NCBI GenBank assembly: GCA_031548025.1
Contig: JAVBRM010000023.1
Span: 62,001-126,000, forward strand
Origin: UBA5239 sp031548025
Lineage (GTDB): Bacteria > Verrucomicrobiota > Lentisphaeria > Victivallales > Victivallaceae
Direction: 5' to 3'
DNA: 64,000 nucleotides
The position numbers were made by a program, and so were the translations under genes. The notes beneath the pieces are model-generated. The model did not search any database, had not been told where the DNA came from, and saw only the letters and a program-made list of their open reading frames with translations. The stretch's first letter is position 1. The number at the start of each line of letters is the position of its first letter. This document shows, one piece after another, positions 8,970-17,138 of this stretch.

Positions 8970-9704
8970 TTATTGAATCAGCCAACCGTTTTTGGTGCTA
9001 ATATTGGTCGTACCCACTCTTAGCAAGGGAACCGAGCTGGTTATCGAGGTTTGCCCGAGCATGAATTCCATGAACATCACGCTACCGGCGTGGCCATCCA
9101 GAAACAAAATGTTGGAGACACCGCCCCGGTTGGGCATGGAGGCGGAACCGGGATCGTACTCGCGGCCGTCTCCGGCGCCATGCCGGAAACTTGCATTATT
9201 GGCATAAGCGACCGAAAAGCCCGCTTTTTGCTGGTTATCCAGAATCAGGCGTACCTGCGTGGGACTTTCGTAAGCCGCGCGTTTGTGCATATAACCGCGC
9301 GAGTCATTTTTTTTGTAGCCCATGACATAGGTGTTGATACCGTAATGCGTGTAACGGAACTTGCCGCTCTCCAGCGTCCCAAAGCCGCTGCTTTCGCCGG
9401 GACAGCTGAAAAGTGTAGCGTCTTTTTCCAACAGAAAACTGTTGCCATGATTGCCGTCGCTCAAAATTTGAAACCAATAGGTTTTATCATCGGCTTGCCG
9501 CGCGGGCGGCAGCCAGTCGCTATAGTCGTCGGCATACATGTTGGTCGAACCTCCGAGCTGTTTCAAATTGCTCAGACAACCAACGGATTTGGCCTTCCCA
9601 CGCGCCTTGTTCAGCGCCGGCAGCAACAGTGCAGCGAGAATTGCAATAATCGCGACAACCACCAGCAACTCAATAAGCGTAAAATTATTCCGCTTCGTTT
9701 TCAT
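8970..9704 (-). CDS. prepilin-type pseudopilin (expanded H...DG region)
   Basis: 244 residues. The leader MKTKRNN precedes FTLIELLVVVAIIAILAALL and a spine LPALNKARGKAKSVGCLSNL. Near the C-terminus the usual H-X9-DG block is split: the His (SFRHGAGDG) and the DG (NILFLDGHAG) are separated by 27 residues, with a Pro/Gly/Ser-rich loop between them. This is a variant of the standard motif. AGGAGG lies 4 nt ahead of the ATG. It is the first gene after the GntR-type regulator (27-nt gap) and directly precedes the 1196-aa exported protein, so both are likely expressed together. Confidence 0.88.
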   Translation of the reverse strand: MKTKRNNFTLIELLVVVAIIAILAALLLPALNKARGKAKSVGCLSNLKQLGGSTNMYADDYSDWLPPARQADDKTYWFQILSDGNHGNSFLLEKDATLFSCPGESSGFGTLESGKFRYTHYGINTYVMGYKKNDSRGYMHKRAAYESPTQVRLILDNQQKAGFSVAYANNASFRHGAGDGREYDPGSASMPNRGGVSNILFLDGHAGSVMFMEFMLGQTSITSSVPLLRVGTTNISTKNGWLIQ

Positions 9705-9731
9705 CCAGCCTCCTGTGATTAGAATGTTTCA

Positions 9732-10814
9732 TCATAAAACCTCCGCCAATTCTTTTACTTCGACCAACTCCGGAGAAAAGATTTTCCGGCGGTACTGCGC
9801 CGGATCGCCAGTCTGCGAATCAATCGCGATATCCACCGCCGCTTTTCCCATAGCATCCAGCGGCGAACGCAAAAAAGTGATTCCGCTGCAATCCGGTAAA
9901 TCCATGCAACTGATGATCTCCGGCGGCTTTCCTCCGGCCTGGCGAGCTACCGCCTGAACTCCAAGCGCGGTCACCGGGTTCAGGGCAAAAAACGCATCCG
10001 GAGCCTTGGACATTCCCCAAAGCTCCAAAGCTGCTTCAATCCCGTCTTCACGGCTCTGGGTCCCCTCATGGAAAACAAGTTCCTGGCCGCTTTCCCGGCA
10101 GAAATCAATTGCGCTTTCCCGGAAAACATGATTCCCGTAAATGACTGCGCCACCGCCGTTACCGACTTTTTCCGCCAGAATCGCAATCCGACGACACCCC
10201 TTGTCCCGGAGATAACTCAACCCCATCCGCGCCGCCGCCTCGTAATCGTAACGGACATGATTGACCCGCACCCCACGATATTCATTGAACGCGCAAAACG
10301 GTATTTTATTCTGTTTCAACCAAGCGAGATCGGCATCGTTGAGCGCCGAAGTCGCAATCATGGCCGCCGGAAATTCGCGCGGCAACAATTGTTCCAGCGG
10401 CAAAGCGTCCGACTCCTCGCGCTTACCGGTAGCATAGAGATGATAGTGATAGCCGAGTTCATTGATCCGGCTCTCCATCGCTTCCAACAACGCTCCGAAA
10501 GCCGGTTGGGTAACGAAACCCATATTGGAAAACATGATCCCAACCGTGCCTTTTTTCGCCTCCGGGCTTTCCACCCGGAGAGATTTCAGGAAGGTTCCCC
10601 TTCCCTGCAGACGCACCAGAATGCCTTCCCGTTCCAAATCCGCCAAAGCCCGCCGGACCGTGCGGATCGAAACTTCGGATACCGCGCAAAAATCATTTTC
10701 CGAGGGAATCCGGTCACCGATCCGAAAATTATGCTCCCGCAGATATTGCAGAATAAATTCCCGCATCTGCCGGAAAAGAGGTTCATTGCTGGCTTCGGCC
10801 GTAAATTTTTTCAT
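9732..10814 (-). CDS. GntR-type regulator with LacI-like sugar-binding domain
   Basis: 360 residues. Residues about 1-75 form a GntR winged helix (EPLFRQMREFILQYL, IPSENDFCAVSEVSIRTVRRAL, LVRLQGRGTFL). The remainder resembles the periplasmic-binding-protein-like effector domain of LacI/GalR (GTVGIMFSNMGFVTQ, DAFFALNPVTALGVQA). AraR of Bacillus is a known protein with this hybrid architecture, so an effector sugar is expected. The start at 10814 is chosen because the candidate promoter at 10851-10879 places transcription initiation downstream of the longer in-frame ATG at 10886. An ATG at 10829 remains possible. It heads a minus-strand run of six genes for carbohydrate processing and diverges from a LacI-type gene. 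Confidence 0.88.
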   Translation of the reverse strand: MKKFTAEASNEPLFRQMREFILQYLREHNFRIGDRIPSENDFCAVSEVSIRTVRRALADLEREGILVRLQGRGTFLKSLRVESPEAKKGTVGIMFSNMGFVTQPAFGALLEAMESRINELGYHYHLYATGKREESDALPLEQLLPREFPAAMIATSALNDADLAWLKQNKIPFCAFNEYRGVRVNHVRYDYEAAARMGLSYLRDKGCRRIAILAEKVGNGGGAVIYGNHVFRESAIDFCRESGQELVFHEGTQSREDGIEAALELWGMSKAPDAFFALNPVTALGVQAVARQAGGKPPEIISCMDLPDCSGITFLRSPLDAMGKAAVDIAIDSQTGDPAQYRRKIFSPELVEVKELAEVL

Positions 10815-10850
10815 AATCCTGACTCTCATTACACTTCTAACACTCCTTAC

Positions 10851-10879
10851 ATTATAACACCGGCCAATAATTTTGTCAA
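10851..10879 (-). promoter_or_regulatory. consensus sigma70 promoter of the GntR-type regulator operon
   Basis: On the minus strand TTGACA (10874-10879), a 17-nt spacer and TATAAT (10851-10856) match the consensus exactly. Transcription would begin near 10844, giving a leader of about 30 nt to the ATG at 10814. The leader contains AGTGTTAGAAGTGTAATGAG, with repeated GTGTTA/GTGTAA units that could be an autoregulatory site; that part is inference. Confidence 0.85.
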
Positions 10880-10910
10880 GAGCCATGCCGGGAAAAAATT
10901 CAGAAAAGAA

Positions 10911-10929
10911 AAAGAAAACGTTTGCTTTT
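10911..10929. promoter_or_regulatory. upstream operator copy, LacI-type (AAACGTTT core)
   Basis: AAAGAAAACGTTTGCTTTT has a central AAACGTTT palindrome around a CpG, as in LacI/GalR-family operators. It overlaps the -35 region of the plus-strand promoter and repeats at 10955-10973 with 18 of 19 identical bases. Confidence 0.75.
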
Positions 10930-10949
10930 TCATCCAGTGACGTTATAAT
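10922..10949 (+). promoter_or_regulatory. promoter of the LacI-type regulator operon
   Basis: A weak -35 (TTGCTT, 10922-10927), a 16-nt spacer and a perfect -10 TATAAT (10944-10949). The -35 lies inside the first operator copy and the start point (about 10956) lies inside the second, so repression by the product of the adjacent gene is expected. Confidence 0.65.
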
Positions 10950-10954
10950 AGAAT

Positions 10955-10973
10955 AAAGAAAACGTTTGTTTTT
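10955..10973. promoter_or_regulatory. downstream operator copy, LacI-type (AAACGTTT core)
   Basis: AAAGAAAACGTTTGTTTTT is a direct repeat of the upstream operator at a 44-bp offset, about four helical turns, so both sites face the same side of the DNA. It covers the predicted transcription start. The arrangement suggests cooperative binding or a short loop by the regulator encoded immediately downstream. Confidence 0.75.
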
Positions 10974-10993
10974 GTTAATTTGAGGTGATTTTG

Positions 10994-11962
10994 ATGGTTA
11001 AGTTGGCAGAGATTGCGGAAAAAACCGGATTTTCGATTCCGGTGGTGTCGCGGGTGTTGAGTCCGCGGCCGGACAGCAATGCCAAAATTGCTCCGAAAAC
11101 CCGTCAGTTGATCCAGGAAACCGCCGAGCGGATGGGTTACCGTCCCAACCGCAATGCCGAATTTCTCAAACGCGGCCAGAATCCCGTCATCGGAGTTTTT
11201 CTGCCGCTTTACCGCAATGGTTTGATCGTGGATCTGGTGATGGGGATTTCCAAAGCCGCGCAGGAGCGGGGATTCCCGGTATCCTTTGTTTTCGAAACGA
11301 ACTTCGAGAGTTACCGGAAGTTCATCGGGGAAACTCAGGGGCAGCAGAATTGCGGGATCATCACGTATCCGCACTTCAAATTCGACTTGGAAGCCACCGA
11401 ACTGATTACCGGTTTCAGCGACAAAGGCGGCAAGGTCGTGATGATTGAGCCGGAGCATTTCCTGCCGCAGATTCCCCATGTCGAGCTGGACAGTTTTTAT
11501 GGCGGCCAGATCGCCGCGGAACGTTTGTTGGCGGTCGGCTGCGAAGAATTCATCAATATGCGGGGGATCCCGGCCCGGACGGAAGGTTTTTGTTCGGTAC
11601 TGGAAAAATCCGGCAAATCTCCGTTGTTTTTCAATGACTCCCAGGAAAATTATCTGAAAATTCTAAGCATCTGCCGGGAGTCCTCCCGGACCATCGGTAT
11701 TTTCTGCAACACGGACCGCATGGCGATAAGGGTTCATAACATATTATTGCGCAACGGCATAGTGCCGGGGGAACGTATCAAGCTGATCGGCTACGACAAT
11801 CTTTCGGCGACCGAACATATGTCGCCGGCCCTGACGACGGTCCATCAACCTTTTATGGAGGTAGGAATATTGGCCGTGGAGAAACTGGTCGATCTCATAT
11901 ATGGGCAGCCGGTGGAATCCGCGATTATAAAGCCCGCTCTCATTATCCGGGAAACCGCTTAA
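10994..11962 (+). CDS. LacI family transcriptional regulator
   Basis: 322 residues. The N-terminal helix-turn-helix is MVKLAEIAEKTGFSIPVVSR, with the hinge-helix region at MGYRPNRNAEFLKRG. The ligand domain follows (PVIGVFLPLYRNGLIVDLVM, and near the end IKLIGYDNLSATEHMSPALT, typical of LacI/GalR). The ATG at 10994 is chosen because GAGGTGA lies 6 nt before it; an upstream in-frame GTG at 10985 lies within that ribosome binding site. Two AAACGTTT operators flank its promoter, so it is probably autoregulated. It leads an operon of pseudopilin, exported barrel protein, FAD oxidoreductase and (alpha/alpha)-barrel protein. The inducer is unknown; uronate or galacturonide sugars are possible given uxaE downstream. 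Confidence 0.92.
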   Translation: MVKLAEIAEKTGFSIPVVSRVLSPRPDSNAKIAPKTRQLIQETAERMGYRPNRNAEFLKRGQNPVIGVFLPLYRNGLIVDLVMGISKAAQERGFPVSFVFETNFESYRKFIGETQGQQNCGIITYPHFKFDLEATELITGFSDKGGKVVMIEPEHFLPQIPHVELDSFYGGQIAAERLLAVGCEEFINMRGIPARTEGFCSVLEKSGKSPLFFNDSQENYLKILSICRESSRTIGIFCNTDRMAIRVHNILLRNGIVPGERIKLIGYDNLSATEHMSPALTTVHQPFMEVGILAVEKLVDLIYGQPVESAIIKPALIIRETA

Positions 11963-11980
11963 AGTATAAGGATGAAAAAC

Positions 11981-12685
11981 ATGAAAAAGAAAAATTTTAC
12001 ACTCATTGAGTTGCTCGTAGTCATCGCGATTATCGCAATTCTCGCCGCCATGCTGTTGCCGGCCCTGAACAAAGCCCGCGAAACCGCCAGGGCCTCTCAA
12101 TGCCTCAATAACATCAAACAAATCAACCTGGCCTCCAATCTGTATCTGGCGGACTGGGAGCACTATATGCCGCATTCGTACAGCGGCAGCTCAAGTGTCG
12201 CCTGGAACGGCAAAACCTGGAAGGCCGGCTATCCGGATTGGTCGGCTTTGCTCAGTGAGCTGAACTACCTGAAACCTTCGCAGAATCAACAATATCCGAC
12301 AACCGGACCATATGCCTGTCCGGAATACCTGAACCAGAAAAGTTGCCTCAGCGGCGATCTGGCCCAGGCAGCGGCTTATTCCAGCGGTTACTATCCAAGT
12401 TATGTTTACAATGCCTGGTATACCACCACATTTCCGACTTACCCGGAGCGGCGGGGTATAGCCGGTCAGAAAACATCCGACCTCAAATATCCCGCAAGCA
12501 CCACCAGCTTATGCGACGGCGATTATAGTTATATCTCCGATATCTCTTATAAGAAACGTACCGCCCGCAGACACCGTAACAACCTGAATGTCGGTTTTGC
12601 TGACGGCCACGCGGAAAATCTTACCACTATATTCTTTACCACCACCTGGAAAGAACCCCTTTGGTGTGTGGGAGAAAAACCCTGA
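11981..12685 (+). CDS. prepilin-type pseudopilin with H-X9-DG motif
   Basis: 234 residues. The leader MKKKN precedes FTLIELLVVIAIIAILAAML, then the spine LPALNKARETARASQCLNNI. The central region is rich in Tyr and Ser. The C-terminal motif is exact: RRHRNNLNVGFADGHAENL (His, nine residues, Asp-Gly). AAGG lies 9 nt before the ATG at 11981. The alternative ATG at 11972 directly abuts that sequence and is unlikely. It lies 18 nt after the LacI-type gene and 11 nt before the exported barrel protein, so the cassette order regulator, pseudopilin, enzyme is clear. Confidence 0.9.
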   Translation: MKKKNFTLIELLVVIAIIAILAAMLLPALNKARETARASQCLNNIKQINLASNLYLADWEHYMPHSYSGSSSVAWNGKTWKAGYPDWSALLSELNYLKPSQNQQYPTTGPYACPEYLNQKSCLSGDLAQAAAYSSGYYPSYVYNAWYTTTFPTYPERRGIAGQKTSDLKYPASTTSLCDGDYSYISDISYKKRTARRHRNNLNVGFADGHAENLTTIFFTTTWKEPLWCVGEKP

Positions 12686-12696
12686 AAGGAAATATC

Positions 12697-15600
12697 ATGA
12701 AAAAATTATTATTCATTCTGGCCGCCGTTTTGGCCTCATCGATCCTGGCGGAAAACCTGATTCCAAATCCGCAATTCATCAGCTCGCAGAAGAACATTCC
12801 CGATCAATGGCAGGTCGGAGACCGCTTCCCGTTGGCAAACCGGAATATCATTCCCGGTGAAGGCGGCATGAATATTTTCGAAATTTCCGACGATGCCACG
12901 GTATACAGTTACGCCCTGACGGTGAGTGTCACGTTGGATTCTTACAAAAGCTACGAATTCAGCATCGAGCAAAAGACCGAAAACGTCAATAACGCGGCGA
13001 TCTATTATTACTGGCTCGACCCGAATAACAAAGCCTCCAAGGAGAAATTCATCAGCAAAACCAGCGGCAACAGCGACTGGCAGACGATCAAATGCACGCT
13101 CACCGCTGCGGACGCCGAAAACACCAAAGGAATTCGGATCTGCCTGGCCGTGTATCCCGACAAAAACGGCGTAGTCAAAGGCAAAGTATTTTTTCGTAAC
13201 CCGCAATTGAAAGTCATTTCGGCGGAAGCGGCCCAAGCCGCGGTCAAAGCTCCGCCGAAAAAACAGGCGCCGCAAGAGTTGAGCGTCCTGTCGTTTCCGG
13301 GGCGGCTCACCGCCAAACCGGCACTGGTGGAACTGAACGCCGGGCGCGGCGAAGTCGAGTTCCTCGACTTGACTACCAATCATAATTATCAAGGCGACCT
13401 CCGGGTATATGTCACCATGCCGGAAGACGTGGCTACTGAATTTTACATGATGAAAAACAACCAGGGCGCCTGCCTGCAGGTCAAACCGGAATCCGAAAGC
13501 CGGAACGCCGGAAATATCGAGCGGAAATACTCTCTGGACAAGTCCTGGAATTTCCATGCCCTCGGCAATGGAATACTATTCAAAACCGAGGACGCCACGG
13601 CGGAAAAATTTGACATTCAGGTGCGCATAACCAATGCCGAAGGCAAAGAACTGGTTCGGATGACCGCACCGATCCGCCTGATCCCGTCGGTAACGGCTGA
13701 TTGTTCGAATATGTCCGGCTTCGAGTCTTACTCGTGGTATCTGTACCCGATCCAGCGGATCGATACCGCCGCCCCCGCGAACAAGCTGGCGGCAGAGCTC
13801 AAAGAACGTTGGGTCAAGTCCGGGTTCAGCATGAAAAAAGCTTCCCCGCTCCATGCGTTTCCCTTTACCATGTCCCGATACATCGACAAGGATTCGCCGG
13901 GGCTCTATGCCGCGCTTGAAGTCGGCGGCGGCAAATCACAGTTGACCTGTCCGACCGTCGCCGCCCGTGCCGGAACCGCCGCAGTGGTCGAATGGTTCAA
14001 AAAGAAAAACATGGTACAAAATTTTGCCGCCCCCAACTACTGGGGAATATTCGATTATGAACCATACTGTTTCTCCTGGACCACGGGAAGCTGTTTCTGC
14101 CCGGATTGCCGCCAGGAATTCATGAAATCCATCAAGCTGGACGGAGCGACACTGGAGCCCAAAGAAATCCTCGGCAAACACCAGAAACAATGGACGCAAT
14201 TCGTCTGTCGCCAACGCGCCGAAGTGATGCGGATGATTTTCGCCGCGATTAAGCAGGTCAATCCACAGGCCACGAACTCATTCTGTTCCATGCCGCAGCC
14301 GGGTTATGATGAAAATCAGGATCTGTATTATCAGGAATACGGCATCGACGCCAGACTTTACGACGACTTCACCGACACCCATTGCCCGATGAATTACGAT
14401 ACTTCGCTGCGTTTCTTCACCCGCCTGGAAACAACCCAGCAACAGGTAACGAAACCGCATATCCCGATCCTCTCCACCGGTTGGGGCCCGCAAACGAATT
14501 TTCACCCGGAACGCTACCGTTTGCATGTGATGGCGGCCGGCTTGCTGGGCTGCCCCGCCGTGTATACGTATCGTGGATTGATGGGCATGCACGGCGACTG
14601 GCAGAATGCTCACCGCAACGCCTTGCTGGCGCTCGGCAAACTGAACCAATACCGCCAACTGGCGAATATCTATCATCCGCAAAAAGAACAATATTACCGC
14701 GAAGCTTATGCGGCGAAAGACAATTTGTATGTGATCGCGAAAAAACAACACGACGACATTGCGCTTTTTCTCTTCAACAATCATCAGTACGAGACGATTT
14801 ACGCTACGCTCACGCCCTCGGGAAACTTGAAGTCCTTGCGCAACCTGCTGGATGATACCTTGTTTTCCCCAGACGGTACTCGAAAAACTTACACCACGGA
14901 AGAATTAAAAAATGGCGTCATGGTCAGGATTCCGCCGTTGACCATGCTGCCGCTGGAATTCAGTTCTCGCGAATTCGCCTCCGCGCTGATTGTGGTCAAT
15001 ACCGGCGAAACCGCCAAACAGGAAGCCGGGCTGCAGCAGACCGCCCGCAATCTTTTCAAACCTCATAAGCAGAATGGCATGAGTACCGGCTTGAAAACCG
15101 TTGACGGCAAAACATATTTCACCTTGACTACTCCGGCTCAGGAATTACAGGTCGACCTGGGAACCGGGGCCACCGCCCGTTGGTTCGCCAACAATAAACC
15201 GGTGGTCGACAAGCTCGGTAATGACTGCCTGATCGCCCCCTCGACTTTGTGGCTGAATACCCAACCGGCGGAGCTGGCCGGCACCGATTTCACGGCGGAC
15301 GGCGTCAGCGCCACATTCCGGTTCAAACTGAACGACATGCCGTACACCGGGCTGACGGTGGAAAAAATCTACCGGATACTTCGCGACAAGCCGATAATCG
15401 AGGTCAAAGTCAACGTATTACCGCATGGCGGCTACCGTCAGTTCACCTATCGTGCGAATTTGGTTCTTGGAATCGGAAAATCAACCGTTGAGCCGCCTTA
15501 TTCCGCGAGTATCGGATATTTGGTTCCACAACAGGGCAAACTGCAAAATACCCAGCAGACCGGTTTTGCCAAAGAAGGAGCGAAAACCCACTTGAGCAAG

Positions 15601-15825
15601 GATACCGGCAAGTGGGACGGCAGTTACTGGCTCGCCGCCAACCGCGTGAGCGGCGAACAATTGCGAGCCGACATCGGCGAACGCCCGGTCGAATTGTATT
15701 CATGGCTCAAGAACAATACCGCCACCATGGAATGGGTCTATCCCGATGCTTACCCCGACAATGATCCGCACAAAGTCGCGGATTGGAGCGCCTCCTATAC
15801 CCTCGAATACAAGGAAAAACCGTGA
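12697..15825 (+). CDS. large exported putative glycoside hydrolase with DxE / CFCxxC barrel
   Basis: 1042 residues with a signal peptide (MKKLLFILAAVLASSILA). Residues about 20-165 resemble a carbohydrate-binding jelly roll (ENLIPNPQFISSQKNIPDQW). A beta-rich linker leads to a probable (beta/alpha)8 barrel (about 340-660). In it FDYEPYCFSW (near 451) is followed by SCFCPDCRQEF (near 466). The last 280 residues are beta-rich. The acidic pair followed by CFCxxC also occurs in the minus-strand protein at 5360-8950, across the divergent promoter region. Extracellular glycan cleavage is inferred, and no GH family is assigned. AAGGA lies 7 nt before the ATG at 12697. Its stop overlaps the GTG start of the FAD oxidoreductase. 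Confidence 0.78.
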   Translation: MKKLLFILAAVLASSILAENLIPNPQFISSQKNIPDQWQVGDRFPLANRNIIPGEGGMNIFEISDDATVYSYALTVSVTLDSYKSYEFSIEQKTENVNNAAIYYYWLDPNNKASKEKFISKTSGNSDWQTIKCTLTAADAENTKGIRICLAVYPDKNGVVKGKVFFRNPQLKVISAEAAQAAVKAPPKKQAPQELSVLSFPGRLTAKPALVELNAGRGEVEFLDLTTNHNYQGDLRVYVTMPEDVATEFYMMKNNQGACLQVKPESESRNAGNIERKYSLDKSWNFHALGNGILFKTEDATAEKFDIQVRITNAEGKELVRMTAPIRLIPSVTADCSNMSGFESYSWYLYPIQRIDTAAPANKLAAELKERWVKSGFSMKKASPLHAFPFTMSRYIDKDSPGLYAALEVGGGKSQLTCPTVAARAGTAAVVEWFKKKNMVQNFAAPNYWGIFDYEPYCFSWTTGSCFCPDCRQEFMKSIKLDGATLEPKEILGKHQKQWTQFVCRQRAEVMRMIFAAIKQVNPQATNSFCSMPQPGYDENQDLYYQEYGIDARLYDDFTDTHCPMNYDTSLRFFTRLETTQQQVTKPHIPILSTGWGPQTNFHPERYRLHVMAAGLLGCPAVYTYRGLMGMHGDWQNAHRNALLALGKLNQYRQLANIYHPQKEQYYREAYAAKDNLYVIAKKQHDDIALFLFNNHQYETIYATLTPSGNLKSLRNLLDDTLFSPDGTRKTYTTEELKNGVMVRIPPLTMLPLEFSSREFASALIVVNTGETAKQEAGLQQTARNLFKPHKQNGMSTGLKTVDGKTYFTLTTPAQELQVDLGTGATARWFANNKPVVDKLGNDCLIAPSTLWLNTQPAELAGTDFTADGVSATFRFKLNDMPYTGLTVEKIYRILRDKPIIEVKVNVLPHGGYRQFTYRANLVLGIGKSTVEPPYSASIGYLVPQQGKLQNTQQTGFAKEGAKTHLSKDTGKWDGSYWLAANRVSGEQLRADIGERPVELYSWLKNNTATMEWVYPDAYPDNDPHKVADWSASYTLEYKEKP

Positions 15826-17138
15826 ATTCATCAATCAATTTCAGTAAGTCAATTCCCCTTGCGGGTGAGTATGATATCCTGGTTGCCGGTGGCGGCCCGG
15901 CCGGTATCGCCGCCGCCGTCACCGCGGCCCGGAACGGCGCCCGTGTCGCCCTCCTCGAGAAAACCGGATGCCTGGGCGGCATGGGAACCGCCGGGATGGT
16001 ACCGGCTTTTACCGGCGTTACCGACGGAGAAAACTTCCTCGCCGGAGGTATTGGCAGGGAAGTATTCGATCTCCTGCGCGAAGCCAACGGTACCGGCCCG
16101 GAGAACCCCAACATCATCCGGGCGGAAATCCTGAAACGGATTTACGACAATCTGGTCACGGTGGCAGGGGTCGAGTTGTCCCTGGAAACCGTGCTTACAG
16201 ACGTAATCCGCGAGGGTAACAATGTTACTACGGTGATTACCGCTTCCTGCAACGGCTTGGAAGCTTTCAAAGCGTCGGTTTTCATCGACGCCACCGGCGA
16301 CGGCACTCTTTCAGCCATGGCCGGAGCTCAATTCGGCCTCGGCGACGAACGGGGGCGAATCATGCCCGGCAGTTTGTGCTCACTGTGGAGCAATGTGAAC
16401 TGGGAAGAATACCGCGCCGCCAAGGTAGCGATTTTCGATATTCTGACCAAAGCATTCGCAGAAGATGATTTCTTCCAAGTACCGGACTATCATCACACCG
16501 GAATGTACCGGACTGGAACAACCGAGGCCACCGCCAACATGGGCCATGTCTTCGGCATGAATTCCACCGATCGCGTTTCACTGACCAAGGCTTGGCTCAC
16601 GGCCCGCCGCCTGCTGCCGGAATTCGAGGTATTTTACCATCGGCGCGTTCCCGGTTTCCAGAATGCCCAGCTTTCTTCCAGCGGTTCCCTGTTCGGCGTC
16701 CGCGAAAGCCGCCGGATTCTGGGCGATTATACCCTGAATTATCAGGATTTCGAAAACCGAGCCCGGTTTGAAGACGAGATCGGACACTTTGCCTACGGTG
16801 TCGACATTCATCCCTACGACCCGTCGCTTGAAGAATTCCGGCGTTTCCAGGCGGAATTCAAAGATCCCGAGCGGCGCTATAAAAAAGGCGAAAGCTACGG
16901 CATTCCCTATCGGATTCTGACCGTAAAAGGATTCGATAACCTGCTCACCGCCGGGCGCTGCGTCAGCGCCGACAACCGCATGGAAGGCTCGATCCGGGTT
17001 ATGCCGGGGTGCTTTATCACCGGTCAGGCCGCGGGAATGGCGGCGGTCATGGCCCGGCTAAACGGCGGCGGCACCCGCGCGTTTGCCGTTTCAGAACTGC
17101 AAAATAATCTGAGAAAACTCGGAGCATATATTAAATGA
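15822..17138 (+). CDS. FAD-dependent oxidoreductase (FAD_oxidored type)
   Basis: 438 residues. The dinucleotide-binding motif is DILVAGGGPAGIAAAVTAAR, followed by GARVALLEKTGCLGGMGTAG, typical of the FAD-dependent oxidoreductase family often found in polysaccharide loci. A second nucleotide-contact region is VFIDATGDGTLSAMAGAQ, and the C-terminal FAD motif is LLTAGRCVSADN. The start is the GTG at 15822: AAGGA precedes it by 6 nt and it overlaps the upstream stop as GTGA. The 3' end overlaps the next gene as ATGA. This tight coupling implies co-expression with the exported barrel protein, but the lack of a signal peptide places it in the cytoplasm. Oxidation of an imported sugar or sugar acid is a reasonable inference. 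Confidence 0.88.
   Translation: MNSSINFSKSIPLAGEYDILVAGGGPAGIAAAVTAARNGARVALLEKTGCLGGMGTAGMVPAFTGVTDGENFLAGGIGREVFDLLREANGTGPENPNIIRAEILKRIYDNLVTVAGVELSLETVLTDVIREGNNVTTVITASCNGLEAFKASVFIDATGDGTLSAMAGAQFGLGDERGRIMPGSLCSLWSNVNWEEYRAAKVAIFDILTKAFAEDDFFQVPDYHHTGMYRTGTTEATANMGHVFGMNSTDRVSLTKAWLTARRLLPEFEVFYHRRVPGFQNAQLSSSGSLFGVRESRRILGDYTLNYQDFENRARFEDEIGHFAYGVDIHPYDPSLEEFRRFQAEFKDPERRYKKGESYGIPYRILTVKGFDNLLTAGRCVSADNRMEGSIRVMPGCFITGQAAGMAAVMARLNGGGTRAFAVSELQNNLRKLGAYIK

Noticed and set aside
10886..10886. Extended start of the GntR-type regulator at 10886
   Set aside because: This ATG lies upstream of the consensus TTGACA-TATAAT promoter of the same gene and would not be transcribed from it.
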